A stretch of DNA of 64,000 nt from Myxococcus stipitatus (GTDB lineage: Bacteria; Myxococcota; Myxococcia; Myxococcales; Myxococcaceae): NCBI RefSeq assembly GCF_038561935.1, contig NZ_CP102770.1, forward strand, positions 3,534,001 through 3,598,000, given 5' to 3'. The notes under the pieces are model-generated. The model was not told the DNA's origin and did no database searches. It was given only the letters and a program-made list of their open reading frames with translations. Positions 57,008 through 64,000 of the stretch are shown here, one piece after another. Position numbers and translations under genes: made by a program. The stretch's first letter is position 1, and the number at the start of each line of letters is the position of its first letter.

Positions 57008-58437
57008 GCGTGGAGCCGGACGACGAAGGTCCCGGCATGCACGAGCGGACGATGCTGGTGGACCTCCGCCAGCTCAAGCCGCTGCGGGCCCCTCCTGTCG
57101 AGCAGCCCCCCGAAGAGCCCGTCGCGGCCCCGGAACCCGCCGCGGAGGACCCGGACACCCTCGACCAGGTGGCGCGAAGCTGGGCGCCGTTCACCTTCAA
57201 GGGCCTGGAGAAGGTGTCCAAGGCCCAGGGGCAGTTGGCGCATCGGATGCGCTGGCTGACGCCCTCGGAGGGGACGCTCGCCCAGATATCCGCGCGCCTG
57301 AAGGGGCTCTTCGACGCCGAGGTGCGGCTGTCGCTGGAGTCGGTGCAGGTGCGGCCCATGGAGGAGCTGCGCCGCTTCCTCGGAGACCCGACGTTCCTCG
57401 CGGTGCTGGCGCCCGGCGCGCTCCAGGGGCGCGCGGTGCTGGAAGTGGAGCTGGCCCTGGCCCACACGGCCGTGGACCTGCTCCTGGGCGGCGCGGGCGA
57501 GACGGTGGGCCTGCGGCCGCTGACGGACATCGAAGAAGGGGTGATGGGGTACGTCGTCCTGGAGTCGCTGAGGGTGCTGGTGCCCGCGCTTCAGGCGGGG
57601 GTGCCTCGGCCCAGGCTGGACGGCGTCGCGCGGGGCGTGGACGAGGTGTCCGCGCGCCTGGGCGACGAGGCCCCCATGCTGACGGTGCACCTGAACGCCA
57701 ACCTGGGGCCGCATGTCGGCATGGTCCGGCTGGTGGTGCCCTCGGCGGTGCTGGCGGCGGCGGAGCCGGCGGTGGCGAGCGTCCAGCGCAACGCGCTCAA
57801 GAAGGCGGACATGGCGGCGCACGCGGGCCGGCTGTCCGCGGTGCGAAGCTGGCTGCGGGCGGAGATTGGCACCGCGGAGCTGACCACCCACGACCTGGCG
57901 AGCCTGCGCGTCAAGGACGTCGTCCTGGTGGACGTGCTGTCGGCGCGGCCGGACCGGGGCGAGCCGGGCACGGCGCAGCTTCGCGTGGGCACCGGACGCG
58001 CCGGGCGCGCCGAGGCCGAGGTATTCGTCGACGAGGACGGGCACTACAAGGCCCGCATCGTCGACATCATCCCCGGGGAGTCGGGGAACCCGCGCTCGGC
58101 CACCGAGGAGGGTGGGGGACGGGATGAGGAAGAGGACTTCACCAATCCGGAGCTGGACGTTCCTCCGGAGCTCGAAGGGGCGCCCTTGGACGACGTGAAC
58201 AAGCCGGATGGAAGCGACCTGCTGGGCGACTTGCCGCTGCAGATCGCCGTGGAGCTCGCGCGCATCCCCGTCACCGCCGAGCAGGTGGTGGGCATGCGGG
58301 CCGGCCAGGTCATCGAGCTGGGCCGGGGGCCCGGCGAGCCGGTGGAGCTCTCCATCAACGGCAAGGTGGTGGCCCGGGGTGAGCTGGTGGAGATGGAAGG
58401 CCAGCTGGGCGTCCGCGTCACGAACCTGGCGGGCTGA
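57004..58437 (+). CDS. sctQ: T3SS sorting-platform protein SctQ (FliM/FliN-like)
   Basis: A 477-residue cytoplasmic protein. A Pro/Glu-rich N-terminus and a FliM-middle-like region (about residues 100-280, 'LELALAHTAVDLLLGGAGE') are followed by a first SpoA domain (about 290-350). The C-terminal second SpoA domain ('PLQIAVELARIPVTAEQVVGM', 'VELSINGKVVARGELV') ends at the C-terminus. Organisation is SctQ-like, one long protein rather than separate FliM and FliN. It forms the cytosolic platform with SctK and SctL. Confidence 0.88.
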   Translation: MSVEPDDEGPGMHERTMLVDLRQLKPLRAPPVEQPPEEPVAAPEPAAEDPDTLDQVARSWAPFTFKGLEKVSKAQGQLAHRMRWLTPSEGTLAQISARLKGLFDAEVRLSLESVQVRPMEELRRFLGDPTFLAVLAPGALQGRAVLEVELALAHTAVDLLLGGAGETVGLRPLTDIEEGVMGYVVLESLRVLVPALQAGVPRPRLDGVARGVDEVSARLGDEAPMLTVHLNANLGPHVGMVRLVVPSAVLAAAEPAVASVQRNALKKADMAAHAGRLSAVRSWLRAEIGTAELTTHDLASLRVKDVVLVDVLSARPDRGEPGTAQLRVGTGRAGRAEAEVFVDEDGHYKARIVDIIPGESGNPRSATEEGGGRDEEEDFTNPELDVPPELEGAPLDDVNKPDGSDLLGDLPLQIAVELARIPVTAEQVVGMRAGQVIELGRGPGEPVELSINGKVVARGELVEMEGQLGVRVTNLAG

Positions 58438-58462
58438 GGCCCCCGAAGCAAGCGGGCGACAG

Positions 58463-58484
58463 CGGGCCTCCGGCGGGGGGCCCG
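58463..58484 (+). terminator. Weak hairpin between sctQ and the FliO-like gene
   Basis: A 6-bp GC stem (58463-58468 with 58479-58484) in the 86-bp gap, followed by TCCTTTGC. It may attenuate rather than end transcription. Confidence 0.25.
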
Positions 58485-58523
58485 TGGCGGTCCATCGTCC
58501 TTTGCACTAGCCTCGCACCTTCC

Positions 58524-59213
58524 ATGGCAGTCCTTCGTAACCCCCTCATGCGCCTGACCCTGGGCGCCTCGCTGGTGTTCTCACCGCTCACCGTGCTGGC
58601 CCAGGCTCCCGCCGCGCCCGCGCCGGGTGCCGCGCCCGCGCCTTCGCCTACCCCCGTCGTGGCGCCCCCAAGCGACGCGACGCCACCCCCCGCGTCCGCC
58701 CAGGCCCCCACGGGTACCCAGGCCGCCACGGGGGGCCAGGTCGCGGGCGCACCCGCGACGAAGCCCCCGAGCGAGGAGCCCCAGTGGGAGGACCCCCTGG
58801 CGGGGACTCCGGCGGCGACGGAAGAGCCGGAGAGCATGGGGTGGATGCTGCTGCGGACGGTGCTGGTGCTGGGGGCGGTGGTGGCCTCCATCTACCTGAC
58901 GCTGAACGTGGGGTTGCGCCGGCTGATGGGGCTTCAGGGCGCCTCGCCGGGGCGGCAGACGGTGGTGTCGGTGGTGGAGCGGCTGCCTCTGGACCCGAAG
59001 CGGCAGCTGTTCGTGGTGAAGGCCGCGGACGAGTACCTGCTGGTGGGTGGCGGCGAGTCGGGCCTGCAGTTGCTGTCGAAGCTGGACACGGAGGCGGTGG
59101 AGCGCATTCGCGCGCAGCGCCCTCAGACGAACGTGGTACCCCTCAGCCCTTTTCTCCAGAAGCTTCTTTCCCGCCGCTCCGGGGGCTCGTCGTCCCAGCC
59201 CCCCGGCGCCTGA
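58524..59213 (+). CDS. FliO-like export-apparatus assembly protein
   Basis: A 229-residue membrane protein. A signal-like N-terminus ('LTLGASLVFSPLTVLAQ') and a Pro/Ala-rich periplasmic linker precede one transmembrane helix ('MLLRTVLVLGAVVASIYLTL', about residues 110-130). The cytoplasmic domain ('VVSVVERLPLDPKRQLFVVKA' and 'EYLLVGGGESGLQLLSKLD') has the FliO pattern. FliO helps assemble the FliP ring in flagella and is normally missing from injectisomes. It lies immediately upstream of sctR, exactly as fliO precedes fliP. Recognition rests on short motifs plus position. Confidence 0.78.
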   Translation: MAVLRNPLMRLTLGASLVFSPLTVLAQAPAAPAPGAAPAPSPTPVVAPPSDATPPPASAQAPTGTQAATGGQVAGAPATKPPSEEPQWEDPLAGTPAATEEPESMGWMLLRTVLVLGAVVASIYLTLNVGLRRLMGLQGASPGRQTVVSVVERLPLDPKRQLFVVKAADEYLLVGGGESGLQLLSKLDTEAVERIRAQRPQTNVVPLSPFLQKLLSRRSGGSSSQPPGA

Positions 59214-59226
59214 TGGCACCTGTCCC

Positions 59227-60051
59227 GTGAACGCCCAAGCTCCCGCCCGCTCCCGCCTTCCACGCGTCCCGCCCTGGCTGTTCGCGGCCGTCGCGTCGTT
59301 GCACCCCTTCATCGCGCTCGCGGACAAGAAGCGCTCCGCGATGGTCCCGGAGGCCGTGGCCAATGAGGCGGTGAGCAGCGACTCGTTCACCTCGCGGCCG
59401 CTCATCCTCATCCTCGCGCTGGCGGCCATGGGCCTGGTGCCCTTCGCGCTGATGATGGTGACGAGCTTCGTGAAGATTTCGGTGGTGCTCTCCATCGTCC
59501 GCTCGGCGCTGGGCACCCAGCAGATTCCGCCCACCCAGGTGATTACCGGGCTGGCCGTCATCCTCACCGTCTACATCATGGCGCCCGTGGGCACGGCCAT
59601 GTACCGGGCGGCGGAGATCGACGTCTGGGCGAAGGGCCCGGGGGTCTTCTCCTCCTCCACGGTGGGCTCGCTGCTCGAGGGCGCCAACAAGTCCAAGGAG
59701 CCGCTGCGCGCGTGGCTGATGAAGAAGGTGACGGTGAAGGACCGCTCGCTCTTCTACAACCTGGCCAAGAAGATGCGGACGGGCGAGGACCGCGAGTCGG
59801 TGCAGAGCCAGGACTTCATGGTCATCGTCCCGGCCTTCGTCGTCTCCGAATTGAAGGAGGCCTTCCAGATTGGCTTCCTCCTCTTCGTCCCGTTCATCGT
59901 CATCGACATGGTGGTGGCCAACATCCTCCTGGCGCTGGGCATGCACATGCTGTCGCCCACCACCATCTCCATGCCCTTCAAGCTCCTCCTCTTCGTCCTG
60001 GTGGATGGCTGGTACCTCATCGCCAAGGGCCTGGTCGTCGGCTACCTGTAG
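59227..60051 (+). CDS. sctR: Export-gate protein SctR (FliP-like)
   Basis: A 274-residue inner-membrane protein of the SctR/FliP family, forming the entrance of the export channel. An N-terminal signal-peptide-like segment ('PPWLFAAVASLHPFIALA') precedes four hydrophobic segments; 'MMVTSFVKISVVLSIVRSALG' and 'SELKEAFQIGFLLFVPF' are diagnostic. A cleaved signal is usual in flagellar FliP but not in injectisome SctR. The start is GTG 59227, since the upstream in-frame part overlaps the FliO-like gene; the ribosome-binding site is weak, suggesting translational coupling. Confidence 0.92.
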   Translation: MNAQAPARSRLPRVPPWLFAAVASLHPFIALADKKRSAMVPEAVANEAVSSDSFTSRPLILILALAAMGLVPFALMMVTSFVKISVVLSIVRSALGTQQIPPTQVITGLAVILTVYIMAPVGTAMYRAAEIDVWAKGPGVFSSSTVGSLLEGANKSKEPLRAWLMKKVTVKDRSLFYNLAKKMRTGEDRESVQSQDFMVIVPAFVVSELKEAFQIGFLLFVPFIVIDMVVANILLALGMHMLSPTTISMPFKLLLFVLVDGWYLIAKGLVVGYL

Positions 60052-60064
60052 GAAGAAGGCACCC

Positions 60065-60328
60065 ATGAACCAGCTCACGTTCATCACCCAGGAGGCGCTG
60101 TTCCTGGTGCTCGTGGTGTCGGCCCCGCCGGTGCTGATGAGCCTCCTGGTGGGCTTCATCATCTCGCTGTTCCAGGCCACCACGCAGATTCAGGAGCAGA
60201 CGCTCACCTTCGCGCCCAAGGTCATCATCGTCTTCGGCGTGCTGGCCATGACGGGGCCGTGGATTGGAAGCCAGCTGATGCGCTTCACCTTCCACGTCTT
60301 CGACCGGTTCCCCGCGCTCATCAAATGA
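60065..60328 (+). CDS. sctS: Export-gate protein SctS (FliQ-like)
   Basis: An 87-residue protein with two transmembrane helices ('ALFLVLVVSAPPVLMSLLVGFI' in part and 'IIVFGVLAMTGPWIGSQLM'). The motif 'SLFQATTQIQEQTLTFAPK' is the hallmark of SctS/FliQ. Four copies surround the SctR-SctT complex. It starts 13 bases after sctR and overlaps sctT by four bases (ATGA). Confidence 0.93.
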   Translation: MNQLTFITQEALFLVLVVSAPPVLMSLLVGFIISLFQATTQIQEQTLTFAPKVIIVFGVLAMTGPWIGSQLMRFTFHVFDRFPALIK

Positions 60329-61143
60329 ACGCCGCGGACCTTGTGTCCGAGCTGGCTGCTCGGACGAACTTCTCCGCCGCCATCTTCACGGTCGCCCTGC
60401 TCATGTGCCGGGTGATGCCGGTGCTCATCTTCAGCCCGTTCCTGGGCGGTGAGGTGGTGCCCACGGAGATGAAGATGGGCATCGGGCTGACGCTGGCCAT
60501 GGTGCTCTATCCCTCCATCGCCGGCTCCGTCACCACCATCCCCCTGAGCGCGCTGCCCTACATCGCGCTGATGGCCAAGGAGGTCTTCATCGGCTTCTCC
60601 ATGGCGTTCATCGTCAACGGGGTGTTCGAGGCGGCCCGCGTCGCCGGCACCCTCGCGGACACCATGGCGGGCAGCAACAACGCCCAGCTCTACGTGCCGC
60701 AGCTCGGCCAGCAGGTGTCGCTGTTCTCCAACCTCAAGGTGCAGATGGCCGTGGTGCTGTTCCTCACCCTGGACGGCCACCACCTGGTCATCCAGGCGCT
60801 GGCGGACAGCCTCACCACGGTGCCCCTGGATGGCTTCCCGCGCTTCAGCCAGGGCGCGTGGACCTACTTCGACGTCCTGATTCGCGTCTTCGCGGACATG
60901 CTCCGCATCAGCATGGCGCTGGCGGCTCCCGCCGTGCTGGCCACCTTCCTGACGGACGTGGCGCTGGGCGCCATCAACCGCGTGGCGCCGCAAATCCAGG
61001 TGTTCTTCATCTCCATGTCCATCAAGCCGCTCGTCGGCGTGCTCATCACCTTCCTGGTGCTGGGCGCGCTCCTGGGCCGCATGCAGGACGAACTGGCCAT
61101 CATGCTGCGGACGCTCAGGGACGCGCTGCGGCTGCTGGCCTGA
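60325..61143 (+). CDS. sctT: Export-gate protein SctT (FliR-like)
   Basis: A 272-residue polytopic inner-membrane protein with about six hydrophobic segments. 'FTVALLMCRVMPVLIFSPFLG', 'EVFIGFSMAFIVNGVFEAARVAG' (in part) and 'DVALGAINRVAPQIQVFFISM' are characteristic of SctT/FliR, which closes the export gate with SctR and SctS. The ATG overlaps the sctS stop. The next gene, sctU, begins 24 bases later. Confidence 0.92.
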   Translation: MNAADLVSELAARTNFSAAIFTVALLMCRVMPVLIFSPFLGGEVVPTEMKMGIGLTLAMVLYPSIAGSVTTIPLSALPYIALMAKEVFIGFSMAFIVNGVFEAARVAGTLADTMAGSNNAQLYVPQLGQQVSLFSNLKVQMAVVLFLTLDGHHLVIQALADSLTTVPLDGFPRFSQGAWTYFDVLIRVFADMLRISMALAAPAVLATFLTDVALGAINRVAPQIQVFFISMSIKPLVGVLITFLVLGALLGRMQDELAIMLRTLRDALRLLA

Positions 61144-61167
61144 GCCTCCTATCCGGAACGCGCGCCC

Positions 61168-62247
61168 ATGTCGGACGAGAGTGGAGACAAAACAGAAGAA
61201 CCGTCGCAGAAGAAGCTCGACGACTCTCGCAAGAAGGGTCAGGTCTGGAAGAGCAAGGACCTAAGCGGCGTGGCCGTGCTGGTGGTGGGGCTGGGGGCCC
61301 TGAAGTCCTCGTGGGACACCGTGGAAGAGGAGATGGTCAAGCTCTTCCACTTCAGCTTCGACCACATGGCGCGGGGCGATGACCTGTCGGACGCCACGGG
61401 CCAGCTGCTCTACCTGGGGCTGCGGGCGCTGCTGCTCGTGACGTTGCCGGTGGTCGCGGGCAGCGCGGTGGTGGGTGGGTTGATGGAGTTCCTGCAGGTG
61501 GGCTCCCTCTTCACCATGGACCCGCTCATGCCCAAGCTGGACAAGCTCAACCCGCTGGCCGGGTTGAAGAACATGTTCAGCAAGAAGTCGCTGGTGGAGA
61601 TGCTCAAGAACCTCATCAAGATCTCCGTCACCGCCTACGTCGTCTACGGCGTGGTTCGCGACGCGATGCCCTTGGTGGTGGAGACCGTCCGCCAGGACAC
61701 ACGCACCATCATGGTCATCATGGGGGAGCTGGTGACCCGCGTGGCGACCCGCGTCGCGCTGCTCTTCGTCCTCTTCGGCATCTTCGACGTCTGGTGGCAG
61801 CGCAAGTCCTTCATGAAGGACATGATGATGACGAAGGACGAGGTGAAGAAGGAGTACAAGGAGAGCGAAGGCGACCCGCACCACAAGGCCAAGCGCAAGG
61901 AGCTCCACCACGAAATCATGGAGGGCGCGCAGATGGAGTCGGTGCGGGACGCGGACGTCATCGTCACCAACCCGGACCACGTGGCCGTCGCGCTCAAGTA
62001 CGACCGGGAGAAGGACGGCGCGCCCCGGGTGCTGGCGAAGGGAATCGACCACAAGGCCGAGCGCATCAAGGGCATCGCCCGCGAGCAGGACGTCCCCACG
62101 CTGCGCAACGTGCCCCTGGCCCACGCGCTCCTCCGGGTGGAGGTGGGACACGAGGTGCCCGAGGAGCTCTATGACGCGGTGGCCGAGGTCCTCAACTTCG
62201 TCTACGAGCTGAAGAACGGCGGCCAGGCGCCCGCGGCGCGCGCGTGA
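61168..62247 (+). CDS. sctU: Export switch protein SctU (FlhB-like)
   Basis: A 359-residue protein. A four-helix membrane domain (about residues 30-215) is followed by a cytoplasmic domain with the autocleavage motif as 'NPDH' (residues 268-271) instead of the usual NPTH. The Asn-Pro bond that splits and the following 'VAVALKYDREKDGAPRV' are intact. SctU switches the system from rod/needle to later substrates. The C-terminal sequence from the motif to 'AEVLNFVYEL' is nearly repeated in the next gene. The start has no strong ribosome-binding site but a conserved N-terminus 'GDKTEEPSQKKLDDSRKKGQ'. Confidence 0.92.
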   Translation: MSDESGDKTEEPSQKKLDDSRKKGQVWKSKDLSGVAVLVVGLGALKSSWDTVEEEMVKLFHFSFDHMARGDDLSDATGQLLYLGLRALLLVTLPVVAGSAVVGGLMEFLQVGSLFTMDPLMPKLDKLNPLAGLKNMFSKKSLVEMLKNLIKISVTAYVVYGVVRDAMPLVVETVRQDTRTIMVIMGELVTRVATRVALLFVLFGIFDVWWQRKSFMKDMMMTKDEVKKEYKESEGDPHHKAKRKELHHEIMEGAQMESVRDADVIVTNPDHVAVALKYDREKDGAPRVLAKGIDHKAERIKGIAREQDVPTLRNVPLAHALLRVEVGHEVPEELYDAVAEVLNFVYELKNGGQAPAARA

Positions 62248-62293
62248 CGTGGCCGGGTGTGGCTAGAATCCCCTCGATTGAGCGGAGCCCCTC

Positions 62294-62575
62294 ATGAGTG
62301 ACGACGCCGAAATCGCCATCGCGCTGAAGTACGACAAGGAGAAGGACAGCGCCCCGCGCGTGGTGGCCAAGGGACTGCGGCTCAAGGCGGAGAAGATTCG
62401 CGCCATCGCCAAGGAGCACAACATCCCCATCATGCGCAACGTGCCCCTGGCCAACGCGCTGTACCGGGTGGAGGTGGGGCAGGAAGTGCCCGAGGAGCTC
62501 TACGACGCGGTGGCCGAGGTCCTCAACTTCATCTACGAGCTCCAGCGCGAGCAGGCGGCCGCCGGCGGCCGGTAG
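62294..62575 (+). CDS. Free-standing FlhB C-terminal-domain paralog (FlhX-like)
   Basis: A 93-residue cytoplasmic protein that aligns with the SctU C-terminal part just after the cleavage site: 'AIALKYDKEKDSAPRVVAKG', 'AIAKEHNIPIMRNVPLANAL', 'EELYDAVAEVLNFIYEL'. The NPxH motif itself is missing. Its 3' DNA is almost identical to the end of sctU, so it arose by duplication or has been homogenised. Free FlhB_CC domains (FlhX) occur in some flagellar systems, where they may substitute for the cleaved peptide. Start ATG 62294. Confidence 0.85.
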   Translation: MSDDAEIAIALKYDKEKDSAPRVVAKGLRLKAEKIRAIAKEHNIPIMRNVPLANALYRVEVGQEVPEELYDAVAEVLNFIYELQREQAAAGGR

Positions 62576-62601
62576 GCAAGGGGGGCTGGACGGCCCCTGC
62601 C
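62575..62601 (+). terminator. Possible terminator after the FlhX-like gene
   Basis: An imperfect hairpin, GGCAAGGGG... with ...CCCCTGCC, beginning at the stop codon, followed by TTCCT. One bulge is needed. Confidence 0.35.
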
Positions 62602-62628
62602 TTCCTGGGGTGAACTTCGGAGTCCACG

Positions 62629-63108
62629 ATGGCCAGAATCAATAATCAGCCCCCCAATCCATCCCTGTGGCCCTGGGGGGGACCCCGCAGTGTCCGTGAG
62701 CGTCTGGTCGACCCGTCCCAGGTCGACCGCAAGAAGCTGCGCAAGACGGGCAACCCCAAGAACCCGGCCCTCGCCTCGTCGGCGCTCCTGGACTTCATCG
62801 GTCCGGCGCACTCGTCGGAGGAACTGCGCCTGCCGTTGCCTCCTCACCCGGGGGGCCATGACGCCGACCTGGAGGGCTTCAGCGACAGGCCCCACCTGGC
62901 GAGCGTGGCGGGGCGGGGGAGCGATGAGACCCGCATGCTGATGGACCGCGGGCTGGCTCGCATCAACGCGTCGCCGGACCGCCTGGAGCGCCTCAAGGCG
63001 CTGCTCCAGCGCGAGGCCTCCATGCTCACCCTGGTGGACCAGGTGAACGAGGAGACCAAGGAGATCATCCGGCGCATGTGGGCCGAGCAGAAGGACGAGG
63101 GTTACTAG
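62629..63108 (+). CDS. Unassigned T3SS-cluster protein
   Basis: A 159-residue protein of unknown family, hydrophilic without a signal peptide. Residues 1-90 are Pro/Arg/Ser-rich, while the C-terminal third is helical ('ERLKALLQREASMLTLVDQV', 'NEETKEIIRRMWAEQKDEG'). It lies between the FlhX-like gene and a SycD-like chaperone gene and ends four bases before the latter. GGAG lies seven bases before the ATG. It may be a secreted substrate or a cytosolic partner of the chaperone. Confidence 0.55.
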   Translation: MARINNQPPNPSLWPWGGPRSVRERLVDPSQVDRKKLRKTGNPKNPALASSALLDFIGPAHSSEELRLPLPPHPGGHDADLEGFSDRPHLASVAGRGSDETRMLMDRGLARINASPDRLERLKALLQREASMLTLVDQVNEETKEIIRRMWAEQKDEGY

Positions 63109-63112
63109 CGCC

Positions 63113-63577
63113 ATGCCGGAGGACCCTCAGGACGAGGCCCAGTTGCAGGCCCGGCTCCAGCGCTGGGCGGATGGAAAGGCCACCCTGCGAGACGTGCGGG
63201 GCTATTCCAACGATGAGCTCTACGCCATCGCCAAGACGGCCTACTTCTTCTTCTACCAGGGCCGCATCAACGAGGCCCGCACGCTCTTCCAGGGCCTGTA
63301 TGCCGTCAGCCCCACCGACGGCTATTTCGCCAAGGCCCTGGGCGTCGTGGAGATGGCGGCAGGCAACGGCCAGGGCGCCCTGGCCGCCTTCGATGTCGCC
63401 GCCAAGCTGTCTCCGCAGGACCCGTCCGTCTACGTCGGGCGCGCGGAGGTCCGGTTGGCCCTGGGACAGAAGACCCAGGCCATGGACGACCTGCGACGCG
63501 CCGCGGCGATGACCCCGGCGGATGACCCCGTGATTCGCAAGGCGGGTGCGATGCTCACGGCGCTTTCCCGCCGTTGA
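63113..63577 (+). CDS. SycD/LcrH-type TPR chaperone
   Basis: A 154-residue TPR protein with the layout of class II T3SS chaperones: 'GYSNDELYAIAKTAYFFFYQG', 'EARTLFQGLYAVSPTDGYF', 'LGVVEMAAGNGQGALAAFDVA', 'YVGRAEVRLALGQ'. In pathogens SycD holds the two hydrophobic translocators before secretion. It is cytoplasmic. No translocator gene is recognised nearby, so its client may be the next, incomplete gene or one outside the window. It starts four bases after the preceding gene. Confidence 0.8.
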   Translation: MPEDPQDEAQLQARLQRWADGKATLRDVRGYSNDELYAIAKTAYFFFYQGRINEARTLFQGLYAVSPTDGYFAKALGVVEMAAGNGQGALAAFDVAAKLSPQDPSVYVGRAEVRLALGQKTQAMDDLRRAAAMTPADDPVIRKAGAMLTALSRR

Positions 63578-63597
63578 GTACGCCACATTTCTCCTCG

Positions 63598-63642
63598 GGA
63601 CTCGCCATCAAACCTGGATAGGTGAGTCCGGAACAGTCTGTT
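63598..63642. promoter_or_regulatory. Inverted repeats upstream of the last gene
   Basis: Two elements lie in the 120-bp gap. A 9-bp inverted repeat with one G-T wobble pairs 63598-63606 with 63621-63629, and AACAGTCTGTT (63632-63642) is a perfect odd palindrome. They could be a terminator for the chaperone gene plus an operator for the next gene. Confidence 0.35.
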
Positions 63643-63697
63643 AGGCTTGCCCCCCGTTCACCCCAACCCTCTTAGTGGAGAGGTGGAGAGTCATTCG

Positions 63698-64000
63698 ATG
63701 AGCACGCAGAAGCCGAAAGTCGGGCCGATGCCTCCGGAGCCCGCGGAGCTCGTTGCCAAGCGAGAGAAGCTGCTGATTGAGCTGGAGGCCCAGTCCAAGA
63801 CGGCCCAGGGCACCTACCTCCAGGTCGTCCGCACCATGAAGATGCTGGTGTCGTCCACCGTGCCGGGGACTCCGTTCGACGAGCGGCTCTACGGTGACGT
63901 GTCGAGCGCTCTCCAGCGCTTCATGGCGGACCCCATCTTCCCCGTGCCGCCCATTCTGGGACTGGTGGTGTCCTACCTGTCCGAGCGTCTGAACACCTAC
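63698..64000 (+). CDS. Incomplete unassigned gene at the right edge
   Basis: An open frame from ATG 63698 to the window end with no stop (101 codons seen), preceded by GGAGAGGTGGAGAG. The visible part is soluble: a helical, charged N-terminus ('ELVAKREKLLIELEAQSKTAQG') and 'YGDVSSALQRFMADPIF'. No signal peptide, transmembrane helix or recognisable family. Position after a SycD-like chaperone makes a secreted client or another T3SS component plausible, but nothing more can be said. Confidence 0.6.
   Translation, partial: MSTQKPKVGPMPPEPAELVAKREKLLIELEAQSKTAQGTYLQVVRTMKMLVSSTVPGTPFDERLYGDVSSALQRFMADPIFPVPPILGLVVSYLSERLNTY

Noticed and set aside
47079-64000. An ordinary flagellar operon
   Set aside because: Needle-like, SctI, SctJ-length lipoprotein and SycD-like genes are present, while hook, rod, filament, FliF-length and motor genes are not.

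Overview
The window is GC-rich bacterial DNA with long, tightly packed genes and a strong G/C preference at third codon positions. The gene content points to a myxobacterium, probably Myxococcaceae or a near relative (Myxococcota). The grounds are a flagellum-like type III secretion cluster of the kind known from that group, an EF-G of the spirochaete/planctomycete/deltaproteobacterial (mitochondrial-like) type, and many lipoproteins and secreted beta-propeller, beta-helix and barrel proteins. This is inference from families; genus and species cannot be fixed from the sequence alone. No rRNA, tRNA, CRISPR array, insertion sequence or prophage was seen.

Region 1 (1-16.8 kb) is mostly housekeeping and envelope genes: an OPT-family transporter, a secreted barrel-like protein, a large ADOP/MacB-type permease broken by one extra G in a poly-G run, the ABC-F ATPase Uup, EF-G, two small proteins, a soluble transhydrogenase, a secreted tandem alpha/beta-hydrolase, a beta-helix lipoprotein and an RsuA-family pseudouridine synthase.

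Region 2 (16.8-38.8 kb) is exported and envelope proteins: a trypsin-like lipoprotein protease behind a striking inverted repeat, an ABHD18-like hydrolase, a DUF1028 protein, TrmJ, the alpha-2-macroglobulin/PBP1C pair, a CotH-kinase lipoprotein, a DUF2892 membrane protein, a peptidase-MA/propeller/barrel protein, an LVIVD-propeller lipoprotein and a disordered secreted protein.

Region 3 (46.2-38.9 kb, minus strand) is one operon: a GbsR/MarR-type regulator, a LolD-like ATPase, two FtsX/MacB-type permeases, a LolA-like secreted protein and an outer-membrane barrel. It starts at a sigma70-like promoter overlapped by a perfect 8+8 palindrome and ends in a hairpin terminator. It looks like an export system spanning both membranes and controlled by its own repressor.

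Region 4 (47.1-64.0 kb, plus strand) is a type III secretion system in near-canonical order: a needle-like protein, a TPR chaperone, an unknown, a FliA/WhiG-type sigma factor, SctI, SctJ, a FliG-like/SctK-position protein, SctL, SctN, SctO, SctP, SctQ, FliO, SctR, SctS, SctT, SctU, a free-standing FlhB C-domain paralog, an unknown and a SycD-like TPR chaperone. Hook, rod-cap, filament and motor genes are absent, so it is not an ordinary flagellar operon. It nevertheless keeps FliO, an SctR/FliP with a signal peptide, and a flagellar-type sigma factor, and the needle-like gene has a FliA-like -10 element upstream. SctV, SctD and a secretin are not in the window. This hybrid injectisome/flagellum locus is the most interesting system here.
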